Translations under genes and position numbers: made by a program
Assembly (NCBI GenBank): GCA_902702965.1
Contig: CACRXP010000149.1
Coordinates: forward strand, 257,768 to 321,767
DNA: 64,000 nt
Origin: Spirometra erinaceieuropaei
Taxonomy: Eukaryota; Platyhelminthes; Cestoda; Diphyllobothriidea; Diphyllobothriidae
Direction: 5' to 3'
Shown here: positions 45,304 through 56,657 of the stretch, in pieces
How positions within the stretch are numbered: the stretch's first letter is position 1
Layout of the letters: every line of letters starts with the position of its first letter
Notes under the pieces: generated by a model
What the model was told of the DNA's origin: nothing
The model's database searches: none
The model's input: the letters and a program-made list of their open reading frames with translations, nothing else

Positions 45304-45960
45304 TTTCGAGAGTTTTACTGAACAGAGCTTGCCGAACTCGAAAACTGATTTTCTGTCCAATGCTTTTTGTGGGATTCAGCGTGCTTACACAAAAGCTACT
45401 TTAGGAAAACCATGTGTTTTCTGCTTGTAGCATTCATACTAGCAGCTATGTGTAAATTAATGTCGTGAAGTGCATAAATGTCTCACACAGTCAATCCTTC
45501 GTTTAAATGTGTTGAAATTGTTTTGTATTTTGGAAGATTCTACTTGTTGTCACATAAATGACCATCAGCCAATAGTCATTTGCAGTTTTGGAACATATAA
45601 AACGTTTCTTTTCTTGTAGTTTATCTTCTGCACCTACCTAATTTAGGAATCGAATGAGCAAAGCTTTAACAGTCGCAGCTAAATATCAGTATTAAGTTGA
45701 ACATTGCCTTGCGTTTTTAACCGTTGAACGGAGTATGAAAGCGAGAAAAGAGAGTATCGATGACCGCAATATGAAGAGAAAAGCATTTTCTCACGTCTAC
45801 GGAAGAAAAGTACTAGTATTGTTCATAAACGTAAAGGAAACGCCCAAAAGAGTCAACTTTTTTCTTGGCCTCATTAAACAAAAATTTAAAGTGCACAGAG
45901 ATGCTTCAACAGAATGCAGTATTAAGGCACTCCCTTAATAGTCCACTTATTGGTAAAAGT
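45304..45960. repeat. segment duplicated at 56.03-56.59 kb
   Basis: Pairs include AATGACCATCAGCCAATAGTCA with AATGACCCCCACCGAATGGTCA and AGTATTGTTCATAAACGTAAAGG with AGTATTTATAAACGTGAAAG. Same orientation. Confidence 0.6.
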
Positions 45961-47252
45961 ATTCTAATTGATCGAAAGCGGATTCATAGCTGACTTATAT
46001 TGTGAACAGTTAGTTTACTCGATAAGGAAGTTTCTTGTTTGAGTGACTCCCCAATTGTGACCCACACAACATTCAACATAAAAAACGCTCCAGAAGTCGT
46101 TTATGCGGTAAATGCTTTCAAGAAGTATCTTATTTTAAAGTTTTTAACAAATATGTAATACAGAATCTGTCTTTATGCGCGATCGGGGAAAACACTGATG
46201 ATCATTAAGAATTCATCGAAAATTCAAGTCACGCATGAAAATGAACGTAATCCAGAACAAACAAAAGTGAAAATTAAGATATGGGAAGACAATTATCCTT
46301 CATAAACACAAAATGATATGTCTACGATCAAGCCTGTCAATTCTATTTAAATTTATTTGGCACCGATCGGCTTGGCAGCATGTGACCTTATGAAGACTGT
46401 TGTTCCTATGACGTCCACATAGGTAAGATAAGATAAAAATCGTTTTTTTTCTAATTGGGCCGTATTCCAATCAAATTAAAAAAGTCAAGAATACGGTGGA
46501 TCTTTGAACAACTCTTTTGGAGTCTACGCTCAGAGTATAGGCTGTTGGCAAAACGCCATACCTGAAATTATACCAATTCTTAAGGGGCATTTAGATGAAA
46601 ACTTCATTAAAACACAATTTTAAATCTTATTCTATTTACGCTTTCGAATTTGTTCACTTTTTTGTAAAAGAAGACATTTGGTTAATGTAAAAACAAAGTT
46701 TAATAACATCCATTTTCGACTTCTTCAGGATTTTGTGCGTTTCTAATCAAACCGGAATTTCAAAGCAATGTAACACTGAATTTAATATTTATTTTACGTT
46801 TTTGATTCTCTTAAAGTTGTGCCTTATTAACTTATATGTCGAATTCATGCATTGTTTTCGATTTGCGATTGATTGGCAATAATTCCTAAATTTCAACGTC
46901 TTTCACAAGTTAGGTAGTCTACTGTAATCTAGATTCGAAGAGAAAGTAGTTGTTCACTCTTAGTACCTGTTAGATACGCCGTCTTTACGGCATACAATGA
47001 AGCAGAACAGTGCACTGTGATAGCGGACAAAGTAGAGAACGTAGGTTTAAAAAAGCAAAGTCTGTTTTTAATGTTAAGAGAGCGAAAAAACCTGTGGTAT
47101 GTTTGGCGGTCATTGGAGAGAACCCCGATAAGATTGATAGTAAACGCTGTCCCTCATGATTATTTGTAAGCGTATGAAGGTCCTGGCAATTGCATGTCAA
47201 ATCAACAAGGCATTGAAGCACATAGGACTTTGTTCTAGCTCCATTCACTTAC
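45961..47252. other. anonymous AT-rich DNA
   Basis: No gene supported. The minus frame 46985-47248 runs directly behind a donor and is more likely intron. Confidence 0.45.
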
Positions 47253-47307
47253 CTGTGAAGAACGTGGTGCCTATGTGGCAGGGGAAATGGAAAACCATAG
47301 GCTCCAT
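47253..47307 (-). CDS. candidate first exon
   Basis: Minus strand ATG at 47307 reads MEPMVFHFPCHIGTTFFT plus one base, to an excellent donor CACAG|GTAAGTG. An in-frame TGA lies upstream. The partner exon was not found. Weak: rests on one donor and 18 codons. Confidence 0.28.
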
Positions 47308-47350
47308 GTGAATTTCCGACGTCTGACAACGTCGTCAGAGACCAGTATAA

Positions 47351-47779
47351 ATTTCACCATTGTCTATTATCATTGAATATCACAATCACCTTCCGGAGAA
47401 AGATTCTGACAGGAAGGATATCAAGACCAAGTCAATGCACAGGCCTACGAGTATCAAAAGTCACTGGTCATCTGATTCGTCAGGTGCTTTTGCTCCGCCT
47501 ACAATTCACGACCACAATGAGCCCTATGAACTGAGTGAAATTTGCTATGTAAATTGGCACAGGCTCAATCCAAAAGTGCGACAGTGGATTCTGGTATGCG
47601 CGCTCAACACGAAGGCAATGCCGAGGAAGATAGTACAGGAACTGCTTTCAGAAGACAGTCCTTATTTCTGTAAGAAGCTACTGGAAATGACAGCGAAAAG
47701 GCTTTCTCAATACAACCTCGCCGAAATCTGCTCTATTCCGCATGACAGCTGGCACCCCAGCCTAAAACCTCATTCGTGA
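47351..47779 (+). CDS. unidentified ORF, 143 codons, no ATG at its start
   Basis: Open from a TAA at 47348 to TGA at 47777-47779. Text includes LPEKDSDRKDIKTKSMHRPT, APPTIHDHNEPYELSEICYV, NWHRLNPKVRQWILVCALNT and KAMPRKIVQELLSEDSPYFC, ending NLAEICSIPHDSWHPSLKPHS. Amino-acid composition is balanced and charged, unlike the chance frames around. The first ATG is about 47436. Could be a terminal exon, a recent transposon ORF or an intact small gene. Family not recognised. Confidence 0.4.
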   Translation: MSPLSIIIEYHNHLPEKDSDRKDIKTKSMHRPTSIKSHWSSDSSGAFAPPTIHDHNEPYELSEICYVNWHRLNPKVRQWILVCALNTKAMPRKIVQELLSEDSPYFCKKLLEMTAKRLSQYNLAEICSIPHDSWHPSLKPHS

Positions 47780-48021
47780 CAACGCATATTGACTACAAGA
47801 GATCTATGGATGTCTCTTCCTCTGACTAATGCGTCCACTTATTTGAAAGTTCGCTTGTATTGACGGTTATTCACAACAAATTATCAGTAAGCACACTGAG
47901 GTTGATAACAATCGAACCAGCTAGTAGCCGGCGGTAGTTCTGCCTTAGGATGCTTCACGGCTAACCGAATGATCATCAGACCAAAAAAGAGGAGTTGTTC
48001 AATGGGAGAGGTTTATTGAAA

Positions 48022-48068
48022 GGTCTAACGGTTCGAGTAGTTGCTTCGTCTACCCATCTTCAGAGCAA
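48022..48068 (-). ncRNA. hammerhead-like motif, inverted 5' copy
   Basis: Minus strand: CTCT helix I, CTGAAGA (48063-48057), a 6-bp helix II GGGTAG/CTACTC, GAA followed by CCGTT, then AGAC pairing with helix I. The base after GAA is C, so the closing A-U pair of helix III is lost. Confidence 0.45.
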
Positions 48069-48470
48069 ACGGCTATCTGCGAGCATTCGTCAAACGGAGC
48101 CGAAGGCAACCAAGAAACCGGAATGAAGAACATGGTCAGTTAAGACCGTGGCGGAGCATTCCGTGCATGAAAGGTTTCTCCACAGCCGTGGCTAGATCTC
48201 TCCCGCCGCTGGGAATAGGCGTTTCTCACAGGCCCGACGCACCAATAAACAGGCAAGTAATGCGGTCAAAAGACCATATCCCTAAGCAGGAGATGTTGGC
48301 CGTTGTCTACCTACTTCAATGGAGCTGCGAAAAGTGCAACTACGTTAAGGAAACCGACCGACGGCTGCAAAAGCGTATGCACGAACATAAGTTGGCCGTG
48401 CAAAGGTTGGACCTATAGTCGGAGGTAGCAACCCATGCTGCGCAAATGCGACACATCTTCATATGGCAGG
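48041..48470 (+). pseudogene. Penelope-like linker and GIY-YIG endonuclease
   Basis: NGYLRAFVKRSRRQPRNRNE, IPCMKGFSTAVARSLPPLG, IGVSHRPDAPINRQVMRSKD, then the nuclease: AVVYLLQWSCEKCNYVKETD, RRLQKRMHEHKLAVQR, followed by a stop and a frameshifted remainder (SEVATHAAQMRH). No RT domain. Inactive. Confidence 0.85.
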
Positions 48471-48714
48471 ACAGGCACACGAAGCCTGTCAACCGCTACA
48501 TCAATTTGTCTCCCCCTTATCTAAATTTGCTAACCTTCTTAGTGAGGGACAGTCATGACGCGGGACAGTCGGAGCCGTCAAATATCTCCGCGGCTGACGT
48601 GGGTGGGGTGATTCAGGTCACGGTGAAATGCGGGTCGGATGCAACAACACGGGCGGCATTGGCGGGCCACGCATCAAAAAAGTGCGTCATAAAAGGGAGA
48701 TGTGTGCATGACTT

Positions 48715-48770
48715 ACGAGTCTCTAAAGATGGGTATACGAGGTAACTACTTGAAACGCCAGACTGCTAAT
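48715..48770 (+). ncRNA. degenerate hammerhead-like motif, sense 3' copy
   Basis: Plus strand: CTAAAGA (48723-48729, G5 changed to A), GGGTAT..ACTACTT helix II, GAAA (48752-48755), CGCC, AGACT. Conserved core G replaced, so activity is not expected. Confidence 0.45.
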
Positions 48771-48790
48771 AAATCTCTCGCGGTGAACGC

Positions 48791-49471
48791 CTCCTCTTCT
48801 TTTATATGCCACCTGGGAATGGCATTTACACTACTGTTGATCATCATACCGCCCAACCCTAGAAATATCGTAGCCCTTAAGGTGTGAATTCAACTCAACT
48901 AACAAATGAGAACACAATAATTTTAGTATAGGAAACGTCAGGCATCGATTTTAATGCACAATCAGCATTGGCCAGCCTATACTGCTTAATGCCCGTGTAA
49001 AAAACAGTAAGACTGATTAGCAGGAAAGGTCGCTACGGATAGCATTACTTCGGTCTAGAATGTACCTTGATTCAATCCCTTCTGGAGAACAACCATTCAA
49101 CTCGGCATTCCGCTCAAGTATTTTATCAGAACAAACGGCTACAGGATTTGATGCTGAACATGAACAACTCAAATTGCGCCAATTTAAGTGGATCCATTTT
49201 ATCCAGATAAAGTAGGTGACCTTTCATTCGCCGTCAGCATATTCTTTATTTTTCTAAATTCCCTGCCTCATAGAAACTTAATGTCTTATATCGTACACAC
49301 GTGAGATGCATCGGATAACTAAAAAGACACACAAACGTCTAAATCAGTCTTAGCATCAGAAAGCATTTCAAAATTTCGAAAATCATCCCAGAAGTCGGGT
49401 CATGACTGTATATTCTTGCTTTCTTTACTTACACAACGAGGTCCTAGAGGTTTGAGATTGCAGCAACACAT
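48791..49471. other. anonymous DNA
   Basis: No gene or recognised repeat. Confidence 0.45.
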
Positions 49472-49681
49472 TTAGAACCAATGGGTGTTCTGCAAAACCG
49501 ACCTAGTACAGCCAGCCTCTTGCACGTGTTCATCGGCTTGCAGTCTTATCAAGGACTGTTTGATGGTCCCGCGTTTGGGACAAAAATTCTGGAATGTCGT
49601 CGCCATGCATGCCACAGCTCCTGGAGTGGCTGAGAACGATAACTTGCAGTCATGGGAGATCATAGGTGATTCTAGCGACAA
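49472..49681 (-). CDS. candidate terminal exon
   Basis: Acceptor GGGCACTGTTATCTCAG, then in phase 0 LSLESPMISHDCKLSFSATP, GAVACMATTFQNFCPKRGTI, KQSLIRLQADEHVQEAGCTR, SVLQNTHWF, TAA. Four cysteines and no strong repeats or transposon motif. Possibly the end of an extracellular protein. Partner exons not located. Confidence 0.35.
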   Translation of the reverse strand: MSLESPMISHDCKLSFSATPGAVACMATTFQNFCPKRGTIKQSLIRLQADEHVQEAGCTRSVLQNTHWF

Positions 49682-49890
49682 CTGAGATAACAGTGCCCCG
49701 ACCAATGTGACCTATATTCGTTTAGCAGAAATGTCCGCGCGCATCAGGTCAGGGACCTGAGGCACCCGAGAAAGCGGTCGCTTCAATTTCTAAAAGCTGT
49801 CCGTTCAGATTAACACGTAGTGGTCATCAGTCACATTCGATGAATTCTGCAATCAGTCTGTTCTCATGCAAATATCTCGGAACGGAACTA

Positions 49891-50882
49891 CAGTGAGTGA
49901 CCGATCTCTTGAAATATTGGCCAAAATTCTGGAATGCGTTTCCAATTAGAAAGGATTACTTAAGTGGGGTTGTTATACTGAGTATCATGCAGCATAACCC
50001 TATAGCATTTCGGACTCGCCAGGATGTCGCCTTTCAATGCACTTATTTTGACCACCTGCAGAAACCACACTCGGCAAAAAATGACTACTTACTTGACATG
50101 CATTTTTCCTACTGATTTTCAATAATGCTATAAATTCAAATATATTTTATAGAAAAAATGCACAAAAAATATGCTTTCTTTTGCTAATTTGGTAGGAAAT
50201 CACATGATTTTCATGCATTTTTCCCGAAGAAAGTGTGTATTTAGATTTTTATTTGGTTTCACATTTCCCGAATAATTTTCAGCGTGATATGGCATTGCAT
50301 CAGCGTTTAGCAATCTCAGTCTACAAGGTGCATGCTTTTCGCCTAAAGAAAATAACATATTTCTCTATGTCTATCAGAAGATACCGCATAGAGTTCGTGA
50401 AATTTTGCAGTGGATCCGGATTGTGTTTCACATTTCATCAGGAGCATTATTAAACCGACATGTGGGGTCTTGCATGCATGGACATTGTACATTCTTAAAA
50501 ATCTCATAATAAGAAACTTTTAAAAAACCGAAATACACACTTTCTTCGAGCATAAAGTATGAAACCAATGTGATTTCCTACCAAATGAGCAAAATAAAGC
50601 ACATTTTTTGTATGTTTTCTATGACGTATATTTGAATTTATAAGAATATCGAAAATCAATAGGAAAAATGCATGCCACATAAGTAGACATTTTGCGCTGA
50701 CTGTGGTTTTTGCAGGACGTCAAGAAATAAGTGCATTTAAATCAGACATCCTGGTGAGTCCTAAATGTTATGGGGTTATTCTGCATGATAATCAGTGTAA
50801 CAACCCCACTTAGATAATCCTTCCTAATTGCAAACGCATTCCAGAATTTCGGTCAACATTTCATGAGATCGCTCACGCACAG
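49891..50882. repeat. foldback element, complete (992 bp), subfamily 2
   Basis: Left terminus TA|CAGTGAGTGACCGATCTC, right terminus CATGAGATCGCTCACGCACAG. Long inverse arms: TGGAATGCGTTTCCAATTAG on the left and TAATTGCAAACGCATTCCAG on the right; TACTTACTTGACATGCATTT on the left and AAATGCATGCCACATAAGTA on the right. Non-coding. Confidence 0.85.
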
Positions 50883-50984
50883 CATTCGACACTTTTTTCG
50901 AACACACTCACTCCACGAACGTGTAGTGATGCGACATTTGGCATGATATCAGGATGTGCGTAAGAACCGCCATTTCTTTCCATT

Positions 50985-51300
50985 TATTCTGTAATTTTCT
51001 ATGCAAACGGACGATGGCATTTCATTAGGAACCGACTTTTACTTGCCTGTATGAAGGGACATCTGTTTCCTTTCGGTTTATCAACACTCACAGCCTTAAG
51101 ACAGTTCAGTTGGCGTATTTGCTTGAGACCGAATTCGCTACTTTATGACAACAACACGGCCTCACGTCACGACAACTGACGCAAACGTTGATGACCAAGA
51201 GATGGTAGACAATGTAAACAAGAAAAAGCCACCGTCTTCTGGGTTGTCATGCGGTGAAACCACGGTTCTGGCTGTTATGGCCTAAGGCCAGATGACATAA
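50985..51300. repeat. direct repeat of unknown element, copy a
   Basis: Blocks TTTTCTATGCAAACGGACG, CACTCACAGCCTTAAGAC and AAGAGATGGTAGACAATGT, TTGTCATGCGGTGAAACCACG, TATGGCCTAAGGCCAG recur in the same order at 51707-52130. The spacer carries a (TG)n run near 51388. Confidence 0.65.
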
Positions 51301-51706
51301 GTCGCAGAACAGAACTATTCGACACTTTATCAAATACACCCACTCACCTAATACTTACTGGTGCGACAGTGGGTATGACGTCAGCGTGTGTGTGTGTGTG
51401 TGGGAACATTCAGATTCGCTTTTTAAATTTCCTCAGAAATTATCTACGAATATGGAGTAGATCAGGTTATTCAAGGTCTATAGGCTAAGATGGGGAATTT
51501 TATGCATGAATATTTGAGCCGAATTCCATCAGTCACAACATGTAATCCCGTAATATCTATCAACGGCCGGCAGCTATTCAGGCAGCTATTCTAGCAGCTT
51601 CGCAGAATATCGGCGAAACACACATGTATGGGCTTTTGGCTAGCAGCTGTGCTGTTAGCATGGGATCACCTTAAACTAAAGCAATCAGATTCGGAAATGC
51701 ATATTT

Positions 51707-52130
51707 GCTTTTTATTTCTCATTTTCTATGTAAAGTCCGCATTAATTGACGAATGTTGCCTGTCAGCAAATTAAGACTCACAGCCTACGAAAAGCTTAGT
51801 TTGGGTACTTAACCTAAACTGTAGAGGCTACTTCCCGCCACGAAAATATCCTCATATCATGCCTACTGCCGCGACAAGGATAGTTACCTGGAGTTACTTT
51901 GTGCGACGATATGTTGAAAATTTCTGTTCTGCCGACAAATTTAAAAGGACAAACCAATGAAGAATGTAGCAGGTACGAACTAGCGGTTAGTGTTACTGTA
52001 CACAGAAGCTGATGAGCAAGAGATGGTAGATTGTGCGGACACCTAAGAGGATTTTGGCTATCGCCTTCTCGATTGTCATGCGGTGAAAGCATGGTGCTGG
52101 CTGTCATGGCCTGAGGCCGACGACCTAACA
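51707..52130. repeat. direct repeat of unknown element, copy b
   Basis: Partner of 50985-51300 in the same orientation (TTTTCTATGTAAAGTCCGC, GACTCACAGCCTACGAAA, AAGAGATGGTAGATTGTGC, TTGTCATGCGGTGAAAGCATG, CATGGCCTGAGGCC), with an extra inner block of about 100 bp. Confidence 0.65.
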
Positions 52131-52444
52131 TACACAAACTGTGTTAGCACAGAGACGCTTATTTGAACTAAACGACACAAGGTCATGTCAGTTGCAGCAT
52201 TGTTACTTCGTCTTGCGTTAGAATCGTACTTCAGGGTAACTTAATCCGTGGCTACAAGTCATCGTTTTCATAAACAACAAACATGGGAAATGAGGGTGAT
52301 GATAGTTTATACATGCTTACCTTGCAGCGTATCCGTATGCAGCAGGAAGGTTACTGAACTTTCGAATCCTTTAGACTTTTCAGTACAGGCATAGGTAGCT
52401 GATGTCCGGAAAGATAACAAGGTCTGCAGCGGGAAGCATATACT

Positions 52445-52590
52445 GTCTGAGAGGGAGCTTTCACGTGACGACAGGTTGGCCTCGTAGCTCAGGTGGTTAG
52501 AGCTTTGGCTGCGCTAAAGCCTTCCCCTTACTGAGTGGGTCCGAATCCCACCGAGGCGCCGGGTTTTTCACAGTTGGGTCAATATGAACG
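52445..52590 (+). repeat. tRNA-derived SINE-like repeat, copy 4 (best tRNA fold)
   Basis: GCCTCG (52479-52484) pairs with CGAGGC (52552-52557) as acceptor stem; A box TAGCTCAGGTGG, anticodon-type stem GGCT/AGCC with loop GCGCTAA (GCT, Ser-like, but C instead of T at position 33), long variable region, T arm GTGGGTCCGAATCCCAC. Tail GGGTTTTTCACAGTTGGGTC as in other copies. A repeat rather than a functional tRNA gene, although the fold is nearly intact. Confidence 0.7.
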
Positions 52591-53229
52591 GAGATGTGTT
52601 TGTTCCATAATAACCGCAGTGTTTTCTGTAGCTTCCTGTATATTTTGCCAAAAAATCCTGCTTTTGCACCAGTCAACCTCCCTTGATCGGTTTGTAGGTC
52701 CAATAATTTACTTGTGCTAATTACTAAATCTTAGATTTGTGTAGCCGAAAACAGTTCGGTTTCTGTTAACGGACTTCCAGTGACTCCAAATTACTTAAAC
52801 GCAATGCCGTGTCTGTTGATGCAGCGTAAAATTAACCTTTACACATATTATTTACCCAATCAGTCATACTTAAGAGTTTTATAACCTCAAAGTTTGCTAA
52901 ACAAATAAGTGTTTTACGGGTTAAAAGGACGGTGAGAAGTGTTCTGAAATTTTGTATTTGCTAATTAATTCCACGATTTACTCATGTTTACTCATCTCTG
53001 TAGTTCCCTCTTTGGACCCCCTTATCTCTTTTTCACCCACAATATGTCCTATACCCTATACTAGTGACTTGAAGACTGTGCGTGCATGAGTAAGGGAATA
53101 ATGTTTTGCGCCCTCTTTTTTCCGATAGCTCGTATATTTTTGTATGGGGCGAGATATGCATTAGCCCCATTACGGCGGTTTTATTTGTACCGTATGATAG
53201 CCTCCTACTCTTCATTGCAGTCAGCATGG
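52591..53229. other. anonymous DNA
   Basis: No gene or recognised repeat. Confidence 0.45.
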
Positions 53230-54640
53230 ATTGCGAGGCTTTAAAAAGGCGGAAGTCGGTCTCTGCAAACAGTCACATACCGCTCAGTAACTGGCCCAGT
53301 TGCAGCAAAATTATGGAGAGGATAATTAAGCAAAAGCTAATGTAGCTCCTTGAACAAACCATCTTCTTCCCGATTCCCAGCATGAATTCAGCAAAGACAG
53401 GTCCTGTTTGACAAACATACCCTACTTACTGGAACACTGGACTTGGTCTGTTGGCCGAGGAAGTATCGTGCATGCGGTCTACATCGACTTCAATGAGGCC
53501 TTAGATAGTGTGCCTCACCATCGCCACCTGTACAAACTCAGTCGTTTAGGAGTGCGACGCAAGCTTCTAACGTGAATTCGAAGCTTTGTACATGGCCGCT
53601 GTCAATGCGCCAATGCGAGTGACGAGCAGTCTGCGGATGTTGCCGTTAAGAATTATGTTCCACAAGGCTCCGTTCTTAACCCTACTCTCTTCACTCTATA
53701 CGCCAACGGCTGTGCACATTAACTGCATTGCGATGTTGCAATGTTTGCTGATGATAGGGAGATATGGAGTTCCATACAAAATGGAGCTGACGAACACGAT
53801 TGCAGACAAACCTAGACAGCCTCGAGTAGTGGTCGGACGACTGGTTTTGCCGTTTAACTTAAACAAGTGTAACTTCCTACGAGTCAGCGGAACCGGTTTT
53901 CCCAACCGTATTGTCTACTGCCTCGCTGGTAAACCATTGCAAGTAGCTGATGCTCAAAGGACTCGGGTGTGCGGGTCACAATCTCGCTCAAGCCTTCGCT
54001 GCACTGCTCAAGATAGCCAAGTCGGGCTCGTCAGACGAGCGTTCTCTTACTTTGATGCAGCTTGCTTTGCAAAGATCCTTCAAAATTTTGTGCGGCCGTA
54101 TCTGCAGTTTGCTATGGAAGCATTTAGATCCTGGAGCGCTAAAGATCTTAGCTTATCCGAAAAAGTTTAACCGCAGGCAACGAAACTTGTAAGAGGACAG
54201 GGATTGCTATCCTACAAAACACGATTAGATAATCTTGATCTGTTTTCTTTGAGTTACAGGCAGCTGCGAGGTGACCGTATACAAGTTTTCTGCGGCCTGC
54301 GCAATCGGGACTGCTGCCTTGTTTTAGGAGATTTCCTCGAGTTGGCGACTCCGATTAACCTGATAGGTCATCCATTCAAAGTACGTGTGACTAGTGCTCC
54401 GATAGACACACGGAATTTCTTCTGCAACAGAGTGACTGCAGCTTGGAATGCTTTGTATGAAAACGCTGTTACGTCTGAATTCATAAGAATTTTCAAAAGA
54501 GCAGCTGGATCAAAATTGCAGTGCACACCACAATGTCATCCGACCGCTACCGCCCTGATAGCCTATATTATGTGTCCTATCTCATGGAATGTGATAAGGG
54601 AAACTGATGCGAGAATTTCCAAACGTCTTTAACATTACAG
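53230..54640 (+). pseudogene. CR1/Jockey-like non-LTR reverse transcriptase, near full RT domain
   Basis: Across frames: KIMERIIKQKLM, DSQHEFSKDRSCLTN, VYIDFNEALDSVPHHRHL (D-F block), VPQGSVLNPTLFTLYANG, AMFADDREIW (catalytic FADD), LPFNLNKCNFLRVSG, LVRRAFSYFDAACFAKILQN, FVRPYLQFAMEAF, KVQRRATKLVRGQGLLSYK, TRLDNLDLFSLSYRQLRGD, HPFKVRVTSAPIDTRNFFCN, RVTAAWNALYENAVTS. This is the canonical order for CR1/Jockey-type RT plus C-terminal region. No endonuclease part (5' truncation). Frameshifts and stops show it is dead. Confidence 0.9.
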
Positions 54641-54904
54641 ACACATTTCAGTTTATTTGAGGGAAATATAGGTGTTGAGACATTAAACTACCTATTTGTT
54701 ACAAGGAAGCGAACTATATAAAAAATTTGAAAATGGAAAAATCAAGCAGCTACAGAGTTTCTTCAGATTGGCAATGTTTTCGAAACCAGACAGATAAACG
54801 AATTGTTCAAAAAGTTAAAAAACCATTAACGTTACTAACTGTGCTGTACAGCAGTCTGGCAATGGACAGTTGGTGTTATCTCAGTTTCTGAGGGAGACGA
54901 ATTA

Positions 54905-55870
54905 AATGCCAACACACATTCAACAGACATGGGACAGTAATAAAAAACAAACGTTATTGAAATACAGGCAGTAATATAACAACATTAGTAAACTGTTCGA
55001 ACGAAATGTTAAGACGTAGGTCCGCGACATTATGACGTTTAGTGGTACACTCGTCCCTCCTGCGCTTGAAAGCCTCGACAGAGGTGGACATGACGACATC
55101 TGCAGGCAGAGCATTCCAAGCCTCGATCACTATTTTTGAAAAGAAGAACTTCTGAATGTCCAGCTTGGCGCCAGTCACGCGTAGTTTAAGTGGATGACCT
55201 TCGAGGTTCGTTATGGTCGCTCATTCAAAGGAATCAGCAGGTACGAGACAGCAGTTTTAGCCGCGCATTATACGGAATGTTTGTACAAGGTCGTCTCTAA
55301 ACTGTCTGTAAATCAGTGGAAAAAGGCCGAGATGGGACAGTCGTGTTTCATAGGGTAGTGAACCTTGTCCACTTACGAGTTTGGTTGCCCACCTTTGAAC
55401 TTTCTCAAGGGTGCTGAGATATTTAGAGATGCAGTTTTTCCACGCCCGAGTAGCAAGCTAAAGCTGTGGCCGTACAAAAGTCAGAAAGACTTTAACGAAG
55501 CAGTTCTCATTGAATGTATAGAAAGCTCTCTTGAAAAGACAAATAACTGACATCGCGGACTTGGCTACCTTGGAGCAGTGGAGCGACGGATTTAGAGAAG
55601 CCAATACCCACAAACCCAAGTCTTTCTGGGCATCTACCTCCTGCATTGGTACGCCATTTAGGTGGTTAAACCTCCGGATCAGAGATCGGGTCCTGCCGAC
55701 TTGCAAAACATTGCCCTTAGTCAAATTAAACGGCAAACGCCAGTCCTGTGACCACTTTTCGAGTGGGGTCAGGTATGCCTGCAAGCGCTCTTCGTCAAAT
55801 TCAGTTCGAATGACGCTCCAAAGTTTAACATCATCAGCGCATTTTGTTTTCTTATCCACTTCCCTCAATA
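54905..55870 (-). pseudogene. CR1/Jockey-like non-LTR reverse transcriptase, convergent copy
   Basis: Minus frames: CADDVKLWSVIRTEFDEERL (catalytic ADD), LTPLEKWSQDWRLPFNLTKG, RRFNHLNGVPMQEVDAQKDL, SLHCSKVAKSAMSVICLFKR, AFYTFNENCFVKVFLTFVRP, then a frame with EKVQRWATKLVSGQGSLPYE, and AKLDIQKFFFSKIVIEAWNA, LPADVVMSTSVEAFKRRRDE. 5'-truncated at about 55870. Faces the 53.2 kb element tail to tail; the two are distinct lineages (QKFFFSKIVIEAWNALPAD against RNFFCNRVTAAWNALYEN). Confidence 0.88.
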
Positions 55871-55879
55871 AAATGTCCT

Positions 55880-56590
55880 TTTCTTGTGCAGAAATTGTGT
55901 TTGCGTAATTATATCAATGAATTTGAGCGAAAATGGACGTTGGAATATATTCGTGCAATTTCCAATGTTAATACATGACCTAGACGCCGGTTACGCATCT
56001 GAGCGACTTTTTCAATGAAAGGACAGTAGCTTACCCGCAAGGGTTTTAATAAACAGATTTAGCGCAACTTGAAAATTTGTTTTACGTCCGAGGTTAACCG
56101 TGGTCATCAAGCTGATACCACAAAGGTTATTTTAAGAAAACCAGGGTTCTTCTCAATTTCTAAATGTCAAATTATCCGATTATGTGCGATTTGGTGCCCT
56201 AAAGTGCAGTACTAAGGCAGATGCGGATTTCGTCGTTAAAATGGACTGAAACTGTTATGCCTTTTGAAGAATTTAACATGATGTTATCTAAATGACCCCC
56301 ACCGAATGGTCATTTCGGGTTTTTAACATATGAAACACTATTTGTCATGTACTTTAGCTTCTGTGTATAACTTATTCAGAAATAGAACGAGCAAAACATT
56401 AGTAGTTCCAGCAAAATATCAGCATTTATATGGGTGCTCTACCGTGCATTCATAATCAAATAACGGAACCTAAAAGCGAATAAAACAATGAAAATGTCCT
56501 CATTAAATGGAGACCGACATGTTCTTGCGTTTAAGGAAGAAAAATATTAGTATTTATAAACGTGAAAGAAACGGAAAAAGTAAATAGAAG
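55880..56590 (+). repeat. decayed copy of the 45.13-45.96 kb segment
   Basis: Begins right behind the truncation point of the non-LTR copy: CTTTTCTTGTGCAGAAATTG parallels CTTTTCTCGTGCAGAACTTT at 45136. The exon-like frame is broken here. Confidence 0.6.
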
Positions 56591-56657
56591 CTAAAAGACG
56601 AGCCCCAGGAAGCAGTCTTGAAGAAGGAGACACGATCGCCGGGCCAAGAGCTTTATT

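Larger units (their letters stand above)
48001..48790 (+). mobile_element. Penelope-like element (family B variant) with inverted hammerhead-like ends
   Basis: Sense is plus. The coding piece carries the GIY-YIG domain; both ends carry a diverged ribozyme-type sequence in opposite orientations (48020-48068 minus, 48715-48765 plus). Same plan as at 27.4 and 42.5 kb but a distinct, older subfamily. Confidence 0.85.

Noticed and set aside
46380..46424. Exon between GGCTTGGCAG and ACATAG|GTAAGA on the plus strand
   Set aside because: All three frames contain a stop inside or at the end of the segment.
52478..52558. Functional tRNA-Ser(GCT) gene
   Set aside because: Position 33 is C, the head and tail are repeat sequence shared with three decayed copies; best read as a SINE-like repeat.
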